Assembly: GCA_017354895.1 (NCBI GenBank)
Contig: CP071495.1
Coordinates: forward strand, 2,773,001-2,837,000
Reading direction: 5' to 3'
Origin: Podospora comata
Lineage: Eukaryota; Ascomycota; Sordariomycetes; Sordariales; Podosporaceae
Length of the DNA: 64,000 nucleotides
Part shown: in pieces, positions 10,964 to 24,237 of the stretch
Layout of the letters: every line of letters starts with the position of its first letter
Numbering within the stretch: position 1 is the stretch's first letter
Notes under the pieces: generated by a model
What the model saw: only the letters and a program-made list of their open reading frames with translations
Database searches by the model: none
Told to the model about the DNA's origin: nothing
Position numbers and translations under genes: made by a program

Positions 10964-11688
10964 GGTACTTATAATGTTTGGAACTTTTATGTATGATAAC
11001 TGCTGGCCTGTATAAAAAACCATTCAACGGCAAGAAACAACCTGGAATGCTTGCCTTGTGCAAGGTAACTTACTTGTACCTGCCCATCCAGTTGGTGGAA
11101 GCAGACCAATGAGGAAGGCGCGCATCCACTAAACCTCGTGATCCCCACCTCATGCAGACGGCTTGCCAAGCAGCTGCAGCCTCACTTCAGCATTGCCGGC
11201 AGTAGGCCTCATCGACACTCGTTTTTGCATGATTTCAAGTATATATGTAAAAGGATCTCAATTTGATTTCCCGACGCAGGATGGACCTCTTGTTCTGACG
11301 ACACTCTGGTCTCGACATCACTGCTCCATCTGCCCTGTCCAGCCAACTGACCATGCTCAGCGAGGTCACAACTGGTCGGTCATCATTCACTCGAGATATA
11401 TGAATGGGCAAGATCCAAGTGGTATGTTCTCACCAGTGCCTTGCTGTGTGGGCCTCCACACATCAGTACTACCACCCTTTGACCTTAGTGAGGCCTGCGG
11501 TGGCTTACCCACACTCCAGTTTGTTTCGTCCCAACCTGTTCCGCCGCTGCTTTGGAAGATGGGGACGAAAAGGCCATAGAAATTTCTTCTTTGCTTTAAA
11601 AGGCTATCAGAGTTTTTTACTTCCGCCACTTTGCTCGGAAGACCATTCACGCCACAAATCCTTTTTCTGTTTACGCTCAACGCCGGCT
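10964..11688. other. divergent intergenic region, RCC1-like gene / Dicer-like 2
   Basis: About 725 bases with no credible gene. It must hold the start regions of both flanking genes. I saw no clear regulatory motif. Confidence 0.45.
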
Positions 11689-14600
11689 ATGGAGTCAAAG
11701 GATACTAGGAACACGATGGCAGATGAGCCCAAGGCATCCTCTTCTGATGAAGATGGACTTCAGGGGGTGGAAGAGGCCCTGCAGGCGGAGGCGTTGGCAG
11801 AGAATGTCTACCAAGTGTCCTCGGACACTGAAGACTCAAGTGGAACTGAGACGCCCCCTGAAGTCAAAACCTCTCCTGAGGTGATCATGACCGCGAGAGC
11901 ATACCAAGTCGAAATGTTTCAGGAGAGTCTACAGCGGAACATCATCGTTGCAGTAAGATACCTCAGAATGTGATGGTTATGGGTGAAACTGACGCGGATA
12001 TACCTACAGATGGACACAGGAAGCGGAAAAACTCAAGTGTGAGTTGAGCTTCGTGATTCAGTTTTGCGGAAATTGCTGACTTTTTACGTAGGGCGATACT
12101 TCGAATTCAGGAAGAGCTCGGAAGGAGCCCCAAGGTAGGTTGTTCACGAAGCCGATAATGTGGTCGAATAAAACTGACAAGATATTTAGCTTATCTGGTT
12201 CCTTGCTCCTACCGTTCAGCTTGCCGCCCAACAGTTTGAGGTCATCGAAAAACAGATACCAGGAGTTCAGTCAAGATTCATCTGCGGCGCGGACAATGTT
12301 CAAGCCTGGAAGTATAAGACCGGTGTCTGGCAGGCGGTCCTCACCAATGTCCGAATCGTTGTGTCTACGTACCAGATCTTGTTTGATGCTGCCGTAGCAC
12401 ACGCTTTTGTGCCCTTGGAATCTATCAATCTTCTCGTCATCGATGAAGGTGAGTTTTCCTTGTCCATTTAGTTAATCATGGTTCAAGACTGATAAGATGC
12501 AGCCCATAACTGTGTCGGCATGAATCCTGTGGCTAGACTCATGAGAGAGTCGTACGCCAAGCTGAAGCAGGAGGGGAAACCCGTCCCTCACATTCTGGGT
12601 CTCACGGCTAGCCCTTTGATGAGGTCCAATCTCGCTGGTATAGAAACACTCGAGCAGACCCTTGATGCAATCTGCAGGACGCCCTGTAGGCACCGCGACG
12701 AGCTTATGGCTCAGGTGAACCGCCCAGAGATGAAAGCATTCATATATGGAGACCTTCCTGAACCTCAAAATGCCACCCCATCGTCTTCAAACATGACCAG
12801 GCTCATCGACACCTTACGACAGATGGATATTACGGCCGATCCTCACATCATACGACTCCGTGAGGAGAACACGGAGCGTAGTCGCGAGGCTCTGAAAAGC
12901 GCCATCATGTCTCGCGATACTCAGTCACAGAAGCAGATGAAGGCGCTGTTTGCAAGAGCAAGAGAGATGAGGATGAACCTAGGACCGTGGGCGGCGGAAT
13001 ATTACATCAACAGAGTTGTCACTGAGTTTCTCAAAGTTGGCAGTCCACCCGCCCCATCGGTTCACAACCTTTGGGATGAGGAAAAGGCCTATCTGTCGGC
13101 TACACTTCAGGGTATTAAATCTGAAGCACCGCCGAGCCTTCCAGATAACCTCTCCCGCAAAGTTCAAGCCTTGCTACAAATTCTCGCCTCCCATAAAGGC
13201 AACCCCGTGGGAATCGTTTTCGTCACGGAGAGGGCAACCGCTTCGGTCCTTTCGCATGTTCTCTCGGTACATCCCGTTCTCGCGTCTCGCTACTCCGTGG
13301 AGTCTATGGTTGGCACATCAAAACTTCCTGGGGGCAAGCACAGTTTTCTCGATCTCACCACGAAAGAGGACATTGAGTCTCTGCACCGGTTCAGAAAGGG
13401 CAAGGTCAACTTGCTGGTGGCTACAAGCGTTCTCGAGGAAGGCATCGATGTACCCGTGTGCAACTTGGTCATCTGCTTTGACAAGCCCAGCAACCTCAAG
13501 TCGTTCATCCAGAGACGGGGGAGGGCTCGTATGAACGAGTCGGAACTCTGGGTTCTTTTCAAAGATGATCAGGACCAGTCTCTGGAGGAGTGGAAGGAGC
13601 TCGAGCAGGAGATGAAGCGCAAATACGAAGACGAATTACGGGAAATAGCAGGGCTTGAGCAGATGGAACAATCCGAGGCGGATGATTATCCCAAGATGAC
13701 AGACCCAACAACAGGGGCACAGATGACCATCCACGACGCAAAGCAACATCTCGATCATTTCTGCTCAACCTTGTCCACCAGGAAGTTTGTCAACTGGGCG
13801 CCGTTTTACATTATCCACGATCTAGAGGGAAACCCCATCGACGCTCGCAAACCCGGCCTTCGGGCCGCCACTGTGAACTTGCCCGTCTCACTGTCCCCGA
13901 GTTTGCGTCGTGCAGAAAGCCTGCGGGCCTGGCCCTCGGAGGCTTTTGCTTGCAAAGACGCCGCTTTCCAGGCTTACAAGAAGCTCTACGAGGCGGGTTT
14001 GATCGACAAGAACATGCTGCCTGCCAGAACAACGCCTGGCTTGGTGGAAGTTGGAAAAACGGAGGGGATCACCACTGTTGAGGTGCAATATAATCCCTGG
14101 CTGGAGGTATCAAAGGCTTGGGAGAGCAGCACTAAGCTGTACAGTCGGCGTGTGACAATATCCAGCGAGGACGGCACACATTGGGCACAGCTGGACCTTT
14201 CGCTTCCAATCCCCGTTCCTTTAATAAGAGATCAAGTCATTCATTCGGAGCGCAAAACATCTTGGACTATATCCATGGGGGCTGCTCATGAGAGAAAGTA
14301 TGACAAGGACAATCGAGATCACACTTATGGTTTGCTCGCGATGGCCTACGGTCATCGGTTTCCGATAGAGAAGAAACAATATCCCATCCGTCTTTTCTCG
14401 CCAGAGGAGGAGATTACTATTGACCGCATGGCCGCATTGGAATTCAACCGCGACTCTCTCGCCAACTGTTCTCAGTCTTACCTCATCCGGGATGTTGACA
14501 GCGCCAACCACCCCTATTTCTTTAGGGAGTGGCTTCCAAAGAAGCCTCCCATGAACATGATCAAGTCCGTGTTTAAGGGGTTCGAGGAGGCCCCAGAGGA

Positions 14601-16436
14601 CGTCCCTTATGTGTCTGTGCAGGCGTTCCCCAAGAGGGCAGGTCAATTCCGCAAGTTACCCGATGCTTTCATTCATCAGCTACCCAGCGGGAAGCCTTAC
14701 CCGCGGGTGATTCTTGCGAGCCAGGTCAAAGTCGACAAGATCCCAACTGTGTTTGCCCATGTCGGTCTGATGCTTCCCGCTCTTACGGCTGCAGTGGGTG
14801 ACTATCTTGTTGCCAGAGACCTGCTGGATGGGTCGCTGCAAACGACCGGGATCACGGGTCTGGATCTGGTGGTCACGGCCATCACAGCATCGGGGGCGAG
14901 GAGGTCAATCGACTATGAAAGAATTGAGTTTCTGGGAGATTCCATTCTCAAGTTTTGCACAACTATCAACTGCTCGGCACAGTGTAAGTTTACTTGCCCC
15001 CTTGATTTCTAGAACAGTGGCTGACCGCGGTTCAAGACCTCCACTTCCCAGAAGGCTTCCTCTCGGCGACCAAAGACAAGATCGTCTCCAACTACCGTCT
15101 CTGCAAAGCTGCCATAGATTTCGGACTCGCCCGCTACATCATCAACACTGCCTACACGACAGACAAGTGGCGGCCCGTGTTTGTGGAAGATTACCTCGAG
15201 CGCACCGACAACCCTTCTTCCGATGGACCGAAAACCAGGGAGATGTCGACCAAAACCCTCGCCGATGTGGTAGAAGCCTTGATCGGCGCCTCCCACATCA
15301 GCGGCGGTATCAACAAAGCCCTCGCTTGTATTTCTCTGTTTCTCCCCGAGGCCAAATGGCAGAGCATCGACCACGGCCGCCAGGTCCTCTACGACGAAGC
15401 CCCCGACGACGAAGCCCCTGACGACGAGCCCCTCCCTCCTAACATGCACCTTCTGGAGAAACTGATCGGGTATACTTTCAAGAAAAAGTCCCTCCTCATC
15501 GAGGCAATGACCCATCCCTCTTTCAACATGCAAGATACCCGCGCCTCCCTCGACAGGCTAGAATTTCTTGGCGACGCGATACTAGACTACCTCGTTGTCG
15601 AATCCCTCTTCTCCCTCCGCGAACCACTGACCGGTCTCCCCCTCGAAAACTCCAAGCTCCACCTTTTACGCACCGCCCTTGTCAACGCCGACATTTTGGG
15701 GTTTTTGGTGATGGAGTGGGCCATCGAAGAGGAAAGATACAACGCTGAAGTCATCCTCCCTGATCCCACTTCCAACCCATACCTCTCCCCCTCACGACGA
15801 ACTTCTAGTTCAAGCACTAACCCCCCAGAGATCAACCTCATCAGCACCACGGCCAAATTCCCGCTGTGGTCATTCCTGCGGTACACCTCGCCCGAAATGG
15901 GCGAGCACATCCTCTCTACCCAATCCCGGCATTCTTTTCTCCGCGACGAAATCCGTCACGCCCTTGACCGCGGCGAAAAATACCCCTGGTCCGCGCTTAC
16001 AAGACTCCAAGCACAAAAGTTTTATGGCGATGTTTTTGAGAGCTTGATGGGAGCTGTCTGGGTTGATAGTGGGGATTTGGAAGAGTGCAAGGGGTTGATG
16101 GAACGAATTGGGATCATGGGGGTGATGGAGAGGTTGGTGAGGGAGGAGGTGCACTGTTTGCATCCGAAGGAGGAGTTGGGGCTTTTGGCGGCGGGAAGGG
16201 CGGTGGAGTATAGGGTTGAGGAGAACGAGGAAGGGCAGTGGAAGTGTGCTGTTGTTTGGGCGGAGACGGGGGAGGAGGTGGTTAGGGTTGGGGGTGCGAG
16301 GAAGGGGGAGGAGGCTAGGGTTAGGGGGGCTGATGCTGCGGTTGGGGTGTTGAAGGCGGAGAAGGAGGTAAGGGAACAGGAGAAGAGGAGGGTGATGTTG
16401 GAGAACTTGGGAAAGGATGTGGTTGTTGATGCGTGA
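11689..16436 (+). CDS. dcl2: Dicer-like protein 2
   Basis: Ribonuclease III enzyme that cuts double-stranded RNA into small RNAs; in fungi Dcl2 serves quelling and antiviral silencing. Six exons (11689-11952, 12010-12038, 12092-12134, 12190-12448, 12503-14983, 15037-16436) give 1,491 residues. In order: an acidic N-terminus; ATPase motif I MDTGSGKTQ at about 89-97; the DEAH box at about 197-200, split by intron 4; helicase C motifs TSVLEEGIDVP and QRRGRARMN; the Dicer dimerisation region; RNase IIIa ERIEFLGDSILK at about 1004; RNase IIIb RLEFLGDAILDYL at about 1199 with its second acidic cluster YGDVFESLMGAVW near 1354; and a C-terminal dsRNA-binding-like tail. A PAZ domain is not recognisable, as usual for fungal Dicers. 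RNase IIIb has a Ser/Pro-rich insertion near 15760-15830. The MTARAYQVEMFQESLQRNI start of the helicase fits Dcl2 rather than Dcl1. Confidence 0.93.
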
Positions 16437-18994
16437 GGGAGGGGTAGACTGGATGTCTCTATTGGGGATGATTCGGGCAGCGAAGGGGGTTGGTATCAGC
16501 GGGAATGTCTCTACATCTGTGTTTTTGATGTTTCTTTTTTGTTTCTCTGCTTGGATACTGCCTATTTCTTGTTTTGTTCTGCGTGTTTTTTCTCTCTTGG
16601 ATGACGATTGCCGCAAAATATCTGTTTCATAGCGCTGGCTTGGATAAAGCGCGAGATACCCACAGAGCTCATTGTTTGAATACCCTGCCAGCGTGCGGTA
16701 TATTTTAAACAAATATACCTTGCGCTGGCCGGGTTTTTGAGGGGTTAGCTGTATGGATAGTTGTGTTTTTACTGAGCAGCGCTAGACAGGTAGAGAGCTG
16801 ATTTGGATATTGAGTGTGGGTTTGGAGGTTGGTTAGATTCAACATGTCCGGACATCTGGGATCACGAAGGAGAACTTGAATGAAATTGTCGTCTGGAGAT
16901 ATTTTTTGTTGAGTAGATTGCTTCAATTTTCCAATTTTCAGTAGGCTGATGAACTGTTATTCGGGTTGCAGTCGAGCTGTTGGGTTAGAGTAGAGATTCA
17001 ACATGACGTGTAAGTCGGCATAAAGCTCAAAAAGCTGGCCTTGGTACCGGGATACCCAACGGATATCACGGCATTCTTCTTGACCACTTAACCCATCCCG
17101 CAGCGAATGCAAGTCCAACTCCCAAACTTAGATACTTGCAACGCAATATTCTACAGTCTTGGATGACGTTTACCCTACCTCGCTCGGGGAGTCCCATCAT
17201 CAAAGACGTATGCACTATATCCGAACCGAACCGAACCATCATCCTATGATGTAGGTGAGCAACTAACTTAGCTTCCCCGAAAGGTGAGAGAGGTGAGCGA
17301 TGATGATACGGCCCGCGCATCCGCTCGGCGGCAGCGCCCGCCTCTTCAATCAAGCTTTGTTGGAGGAGGATCAAAAAAACTGGGAAGAAAGCCGATTGCG
17401 TTATCGCTCACTCAGGCCGGGGCCATGTGTTGTCTTGTTGCTAGCTATCCTCTCCAGAACGATGCATTGGACTAGAAATCTTGGTGGCTAGGCGAGTGTA
17501 TGGTCGGAAGGATCACGACCATAAGGTTCCTGAACCTTGTTTGTCGACAATATATTGGGCCGTCCTGACCAGTGGGAATCTCGCCGAGTTTCTACACCAC
17601 CCGAGCCTCTCATGCAAATGCGGGCGGGATCTTTTGGAGGGGTGGTGGAGGGGGCACAGTTTGGCAGGTGTCTCCGACTCCCTGCCGGACGAAGTACTCT
17701 GACGACACAAGCTGGGATTGGCAGACCTTGGAGCTATTGCGTGGGGGTACAGCCAGGCTGCGCGGGGCTGGGGAGGACTATTCTTGTTTGGGGATGGTGC
17801 ATCTATGGCAACACGAACTTCAGGTTTGAAAAGCGGTTGGTTACACGAGTTGGCAGGTGGGTGTGATTGGTTGGTGTCGGGATGTTTTCGAGCCGCGATT
17901 CCGTGGACTTTTCTTTTTGGGGAGGGAATTGAGGACTATTTGCAATTGATGGGAGAAGAGCGATTGATAGACGTTGGTGATGAAGCTTGGCTAGAGATAG
18001 CTCACGATATATTCTTCTTGGTAGGTAAGCGTATCCCTGCAAATCCCGTTGGAGTTTGGTTTGACAGGGGGATCGAGATCTCGCCGGGGGGTTGCTGCAG
18101 CCGAACCATGGCAGACGACAAAACCAAAGCTCCACACGCGATATCGCGATATGGCAGGTGTGTATGTGTGTCTGTGGAAGAAAACAGAATCAGGTAACCC
18201 GTGTTGTTGGTGTTTGTGATAGCCCAGTTTGATGGGCCATGTTGCATCTGTCACACCTCCCAGTAGTCCTCATCATTATAGTCGTGTTGGTTTTATTATC
18301 TTTGACGCTTTCCCCGCCATGTTTGGTGTGTGTGTTCTCCCATCTCTTCCACCACACCACACTCTCCAGTCACTCGTTTTGACGATAAGGCCAGGAATTC
18401 TCAGCTGAGGATAAGGACGGGACCGCTTCCGGGGAGCACCTGAAGGCAAACGGAGACCCGGCGGTGAACACACAGCAGCTCTTGACGGATACGGGGCCAC
18501 TCGCTTTTTATTCCTCTTGTGATATCGATCCGGCCGGATTGGGTGACTTGGTAGGAAAGAAGGGAGCAACAACAGGAATACGAATTAACCGCCACCAATT
18601 CGACAAAAAATACGAGCACACTCGTTCTTTCCCTTGAGGGTCCGTCCGACTTTGACCGTTTGATCAACCCACCACTCGCACCTGCCCTCCCTCCCAGCAC
18701 TGTGGTTCTGTGGTCTGCACGGGTGTGTGGTGTGTTTGCAACGGTTGCGCCTTCTCCCGTTCGTTTGCAGCTTTGAACCTCTGGTTCAAACCCGTTATCA
18801 GATCAGATCACCCCAAGCAACACCACAAAACACCCACCACCAAAAATAAATTATTTTTTTGTTTCGAGTATTCTCTCTGCAGAGATATCTCAAAAACAGG
18901 AATTTGACCAGTATCTTGTCGACATTGATTATTGCGAAACTTGGCAACAAGAATCTTATCCACCTCTTGGCGATCTCCTGGCAAGCACTGAAAA
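16437..18994. other. long gene-poor interval
   Basis: About 2.56 kb without a supported gene. Frames of up to 159 codons exist at 17537-18197 but lack domains and plausible splicing. The last part, 18600-18990, is CT-rich with A-runs and probably contains the promoter and leader of the GH72 gene. I found no tRNA or repeat. Confidence 0.45.
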
Positions 18995-20506
18995 ATGAAG
19001 CTTTCTTGGCCTGCCGCGATTGCGGCGCTGGCCGTTGCCACAACCGTTGAAGCCATTGGCCCTATTTCTTCTGTCGGGAACAAGCTTTTTACTCCGGATG
19101 GGAAGCAGTTTTTTGTCAAGGGTATGTTTTTTTCCATATTCTGCTGATCAAATTGGACTTTTTGGCTAATTTTCTGGGGTTGGTTGTAGGCATTGCTTAT
19201 CAGTTGTCGCCAGGTAAGATTTTGGCATTTGCGCGACTTGGACAATTCGCACAAGAATATGGCAGCTAACATCAAACCACAACAGACGACCCCCTGATTG
19301 ACACTGAGCAGTGCAAGCGCGATGTTGAGCTCATGAAGGAGTTGGGTCCCAACACCATTAGGGTCTACCATGTTGACGCGGACAAGAACCACGACGGCTG
19401 CATGAAGGCTTTCAATGATGCTGGGATTACGGCTTTGATTGATTTGGATACGTTTGATACGTACATTGAGCCTGTACGAACTCTCCTCTGCCCTTCAGTT
19501 CATCAGACTTGAAATACTAACACCCGAGTAGGCCAAACCCGCCTGGACCAAACGGATGCACGACCGCTACGCCGAGGTCATGGACGCCTTCATCAAGTAC
19601 GACAACGTCCTGGGCTTCTTCGTCGGCAACGAAATCATTTCCACCGAAGCCCACTCCCAGGCGGCCCCCTTCATCAAGGCGGCTGTTCGCGACATGAAAG
19701 CCCACCGTGACGCCAAAAACTACCGCGAGGTCCCCATCGGGTACTCGGCGGCTGACATTGCCGAGCTTTGCCCAATGCTCCAAGACTATTTGACATGCGG
19801 CGGAAACTCGTCCGAGAATGTCGACTTCTTCGCGTTGAATAGCTACGAGTGGTGCGACCCTTCCACCTACGAGACTTCTGGCTACGAGAACTTGCAGAAG
19901 CAGGCCAAGGACTTCCCGGTGCCCATCTTTTTTAGTGAGACGGGGTGCAACGTTCCCGGCCCGAGGCTGTTTGACGACCAGCTTGCCATTTTTGGGCCAA
20001 AGATGAGGAATGATTGGTCGGGCGCGATTGTTTATGAGTGGATTCAGGAGGAGAATAGGTATGGGTTGATTCAGTATGAGAATCCGACCAAGGAGGAGGA
20101 TGTGGTGAATGGTGTGGTGAGGAGTGGGACGCCGAAGCCGGTGCAGCCTGATTTTGACAATTTGAAGGAGAAGTGGGAGCAGGTTGGGCAGCCGACGGGG
20201 GTGGTGAAGGACAGTTATGATGCTAAGCATGTCTCGGTCAGGCCTTGCCCGGAGGCGACGCAGGGGGGGTGGTTGGTGAAGGGGAATGTCAAGTTGCCGG
20301 CGGTGGGTGAGACGTTTACGGGGACGTATGAGAGTGTGCCTAGTGCTACTGTTGCTCCTACGACTGCTGGAGGGGATGAGGGGACGGGCACAGCTGCCAA
20401 TCCGGCCAGTGAGACGCAGAATCCCGCTGCGCCGACCAAGGTTGTGTTTAGGGGGATGGTGGCGGGGTTGGTGGGAGTGATGTTGTTTTTTACGGTGTGG
20501 TTTTAG
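18995..20506 (+). CDS. GPI-anchored beta-1,3-glucanosyltransferase, GH72
   Basis: Cell-wall remodelling enzyme of the Gas/Gel family that cuts and rejoins beta-1,3-glucan chains outside the plasma membrane. Four exons (18995-19121, 19190-19213, 19286-19473, 19532-20506) give 437 residues. A signal peptide of about 20 residues ends near VEA-IGP. The GH72 catalytic glutamates are in FFVGNEII (E147) and FFSETGC (E249). Substrate-binding landmarks are NTIRVYHVD and ALNSYEWC. A Ser/Thr/Ala-rich linker follows, then a hydrophobic C-terminus ending VMLFFTVWF, a GPI attachment signal. There is no X8/CBM43 cysteine module, so this is the GH72-minus type. Exon 2 is only 24 nt. Confidence 0.94.
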
Positions 20507-21306
20507 AGAGAGGGGGGTGGTGTTTACTTCTTTCTTCTTCTTTTACTGTTTTTACAAGAAAAGTTGGTGGCTTTAAACTGGATAGGTATCTCAAAGCATA
20601 GGGCATATGGTTGTCATGGTACTAGGTCGGGCATTGGGCTGGGGAAAATGGTTGGGCGGACGGGAGAGGGGGAAAGGGAGGCGTTTGAGGGTTTGTGATA
20701 TACTTTTTTTTTAACACTTCTAGTGTGAAGGCATGATGAGATATGGGTGTATCCTTGCATGCATGGGCTTTTCTTTCTTCATTGTTTTATTTATTTTTTA
20801 TGAGATAATGTTGGGTTAATGAGGGAATGGGGTTTCCGAGATGACTGAATTGATGTGGGATATACGAGGAAGGTTTGTGATCATGGTGGGTCGTCGTCGG
20901 GAACAAGCATAATGTTAATGTCGAGATGTGGGTGATATGAAGACGATGGACAGGTTACATGTTGTACATATTAGAGAATACACAGCAGGAAGGGGGGTAC
21001 GTGAGATCCCGTTGTAGTACTTAATCTACTTTCGATTTGTGTGTGAGATTCAAATAAAATTGAGGGTGTTCCCAGTAAATTTAGAGGTGGACGGGTTGTG
21101 GCATGGTAAGGGGTTGTTGTTGTTGTTGTTGTTGGGTGATGGAGGGGAGACGTTGTCCAAGGAAAAGATGGGATGATGGTGGTGTGAGGTTTGTGGGTTT
21201 TGTCACACGGGATCAAACGGGCTAGGCTTGAGGTAGCGATGGTTGAGAGGCTGTTGTTACTACACCGTCACGCTTGTCTTTGGTGTATTGGTAGCTAACT
21301 ACCTAA
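20507..21306. other. convergent 3' intergenic region
   Basis: Eight hundred bases between two stop codons, with T-rich runs suited to 3' ends and a short (TTG)6 array near 21113-21134. No gene seen. Confidence 0.5.
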
Positions 21307-22749
21307 TCAGAAGAGATTTCTTGCCGGGATGAACAACACCGCCACTGTCAGGCCAGATGACGAGATGCCGGCCCAGAGCATCGACAGGAAGATGATTCGG
21401 TCTTGCAGGACGATCAGAGGTTTGCTTTCTACTGGGACTGCGGTGGTGAAGGTCTTTTTCTTCCAGCTCTGTTGTCGGTATTGTTCCTCCCAGGTGGTAT
21501 TTTGCTCTCTGTCTCTTGTGTCGACGCCTGTCGGGGTAAATGGGGCTGTGGAACTGATGCTGGTGCTGGTCGTGTCCATCCTCTCATGCCCCCTTTTCTC
21601 ATTCTTGTCGGTCGAGGGCGAGTGGAAGAGTGGAAGGGAGGTTTGCTCCCAAGGGCGAAGTTGGCGTTTTTGTTGAAAGTGGAGATATACATCCAGCCCT
21701 TTGATAGAGGCGAATAACCCGGTAAGCCCGGGCCAGAAGAATAGCAATCCGAGGACTCGTAGGTAAGGGGATTGCTTTGAGAGGATCAACACCATCTCGA
21801 CGATGAGCCCTAGTAGCGCGAGGATGGCGCAGATTACACCCGTGAAGACAAGCCGAGCAGTGTTTGCGTTGGTAATCGAGTGGCGGATAAAAGCTGGATG
21901 AAGCAGGTTTCTTAGTGTCGACTCGACCGACATGAATGCCGGAAGTAGGGCGGTAGGGTGGGTTGTATGCTGCACCGCACGTATGCACTGCTCTCTGTCG
22001 TGCCGTGATAGACATTTCAACGTCTCGGGAGAGGAGAGGAAGAGCTTTGTTATGCGGGAGAGTTCGGGGTGGTTGGGTTGGATGGTGACTACTCTTGTCA
22101 GTTCAAATTTCACAGGAGAAAAAGGGCAGCGGTTGGAAGGTTACATGGCTGCCAACTACATCCTCTTATCGACTCGGTCGGGCTCAAAATCCCACTTATA
22201 GAAGACGACGGCGTCCTCCGTTGCCCCGGAACAACAACCGACACAGCGCTCGCTGTTGTAACAGTAGAAGAAGCTGAGCTCGACCGGCTTCTTGACATAT
22301 CACCTTCCTTCTCGGGCTGCTCGTCAGAATGAGGGGAACTGATGTCCATAACTGCGAGCACCTTCTCCATCTTCAAGCTCCTGGCCCGTTTGTGGCTGTA
22401 AGTGATAAACCTCGCTGCTCTTGGGCCTTCGGTGGCTTTTTCTGGGTCCCATGCTGGGGAGAGGGCTTTTTGGCGAGGGAGGAGTTGGGACCAGCGTTGG
22501 ACGTAGTCCCAGTACCAGAGGAAGAAGTGGAGGATTTCGGGGGAGTGGGAGGAGTGGGTTAGGTAGAGTGTGAAGTCGGGGAGGGAGCAGGGCTGGAATC
22601 GGGTGTTAGTGGTGGCGATGATAGGGGGGAAAGGGGTGGCTTACGGAGGCTGTTTGGTTCTTGACTACATTTTCGAAGGAGAGCTCTTTGGGGATCTTGG
22701 GGGAAGGGGTTGTTGGTTGGGGAAGCTGGTTTGCTTCAAATTCCGCCAT
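21307..22749 (-). CDS. RGS-domain membrane protein, Rax1-like
   Basis: Three exons (22749..22645, 22592..22160, 22088..21307) give 439 residues, close to yeast Rax1 (435). The first half of an RGS fold is seen at about 36-85 (SLPDFTLYLTHSSHSPEIL, then a Trp-rich helix). A Ser-rich insert follows at about 130-170, then the second RGS half from residue 180 (FTIQPNHPELSRITKLFLS, then HPAFIRH). Three hydrophobic segments lie at about 258-282, 288-307 and the extreme C-terminus. RGS plus three membrane spans is the Rax1 plan; Rax1 acts in bud-site selection in yeast. Other fungal membrane RGS proteins have a similar plan. Intron 2 has a modest GTAGTT donor, but the joined phase gives the expected FTIQP strand. 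Confidence 0.72.
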
Positions 22750-22999
22750 CTTGAGAGGATGTTTGTGATTCAAGTTGGAACGAGAACGGTCTTGGACAGT
22801 GCCTGGTCAGGGAGGTGGTGGTAGAAACATCAAAAGGTCGTCGAGCATGAGAGATGGATGAGATGTTTAGACACTCATGGGACCTGGTCTAGACTAATAT
22901 GAAAAAGCCAAAGTCGTCCAGAAATGGATCAGACGAGCTTCATCCAAAGACGGGAAACCATACATTTTAGTAGCCTGTTCCATGTTCTGCTTAAGGCAT

Positions 23000-23272
23000 C
23001 TAGAATATCACTCTTGAGACGACAAACTTGGTCCACCAATCACGGTACTCTATAAGCCTCATAAGCCTCGGCCAGAAGTTCTCAATCGTGGCGTTGCGGC
23101 GGCCCAAGGGATCGAGGCCGTCGATGTATCTGGAGGCGAGCAGATCAAGGGGCGCTGACGAAATCTCTCTTGCAACCGCAAGCTCTCCCCAAATCGACGA
23201 AAAGGTCTGATCGTGCTCAAAACCAGGGGTGAGGGAGATCAATGCCGCGTGCCTTTGTTGCGGAGGCTAAGG
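23000..23272 (-). pseudogene. possible exon or gene remnant of unknown function
   Basis: About 90 codons with a coding-like composition, including REISSAPLDLLASRYIDG and LIEYRDWWTKFVV and ending at a stop. There is no start ATG in frame. A CTTAG that could be a splice acceptor directly precedes it. I could not find an upstream exon that joins in phase, so it may be the last exon of a decayed gene or a chance frame. Confidence 0.25.
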
Positions 23273-24150
23273 CATGTCATGTAAGTAACGACTTTCCCGA
23301 TCGGGAAACTGATCCTTCGACAGCTCGCTTTTGGAATCCGGGGAAGGTAACTACTTCGGTCGGTCAGGGGCTCGTTCGTCGCCCTGCGGTCCGTTACCCG
23401 CCAGATCTACCAAAAGAAAGAAAGGGAAAAGGTACGGTACCGCTGCCGGGTCGGTTGTTGATTCGGTGACTTGGCTCGCGGTCCCGTTAGTCTCGCGTTT
23501 CAGATCTTCGATAGGCGGGATGTCTAAAACCAAACTTGGAATTTATTCCAGGAATGATAAGGATAAACTTGTTGATTGTCAATGCCTTCAAATGATCTTC
23601 CTGGGTAAACACAAAACCATAAAGTTCGTGGTTTCGACTGCTGGTGATGTTTGGTGGGAGTTGTTGGTGGTGAGTAAGATCTGTCAGACCTTGGTGTAAG
23701 GCGACCAAAGCATCGTCAGCATCATCCTTATGCAAGCTTCCTGAACAATGGGAGTCTTTAAAGTGAGGCTCTTCTGCCGCATGCAACCCTCCCATCGCTA
23801 GTGATGGAACACCCTCCGTCTCATCGGAATTACAGTTACCTCGCTGGCCCCCAAATCCGGGTTGCATTCTGACTGCCGACGGCCCTCGAAGCCTTTAGCG
23901 ACATCTTATACCGGGCTGTACGTCAAACAAGATTTCTTTTTTTTTCTTTTTTTTGCATAAATTTCCGAGGGAGCGGTACAGTCGAAGGCCCCTTGTTACT
24001 TGCTGTTGACCCTATGTTGGGAACGAAGTATCATCGACACACGGAGCCGTAGATCATCACCACCCCTGGGCTGGCTTATCTCGAATGTTTGCGGGACACG
24101 TCAAGTGGTCTTTTGGACTTCTTCATGAACCCGTTACGCCGTGGACAATA

Positions 24151-24237
24151 AATGGAGACTTCTATTTGCGAACGAGACCTTCTTGTGGTGTCGTCAGTGG
24201 CCGTGACAAGTGCATCGGCGAGATGTACCCGTAAGCT
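24151..24237 (+). pseudogene. possible decayed relative of the hydrophobin-like gene's first exon
   Basis: An ATG-led stretch reads like the signal-peptide exon of the gene at 24712. It shares TGTCGTC, GTGGCCGTGA and TCGGCG, followed by TG-AC-CGTAAG at the same relative place, so even the donor is kept. Downstream I could not find the cysteine-rich exons. A tandem duplicate that lost its 3' part is the simplest reading, but the match covers only about 55 bases. Confidence 0.25.

Noticed and set aside
17537-18197. Plus-strand frames of 109-159 codons in the gap after the Dicer gene
   Set aside because: Overlapping frames with no domain, odd composition (many Gly/Trp/Cys) and no matching splice context.
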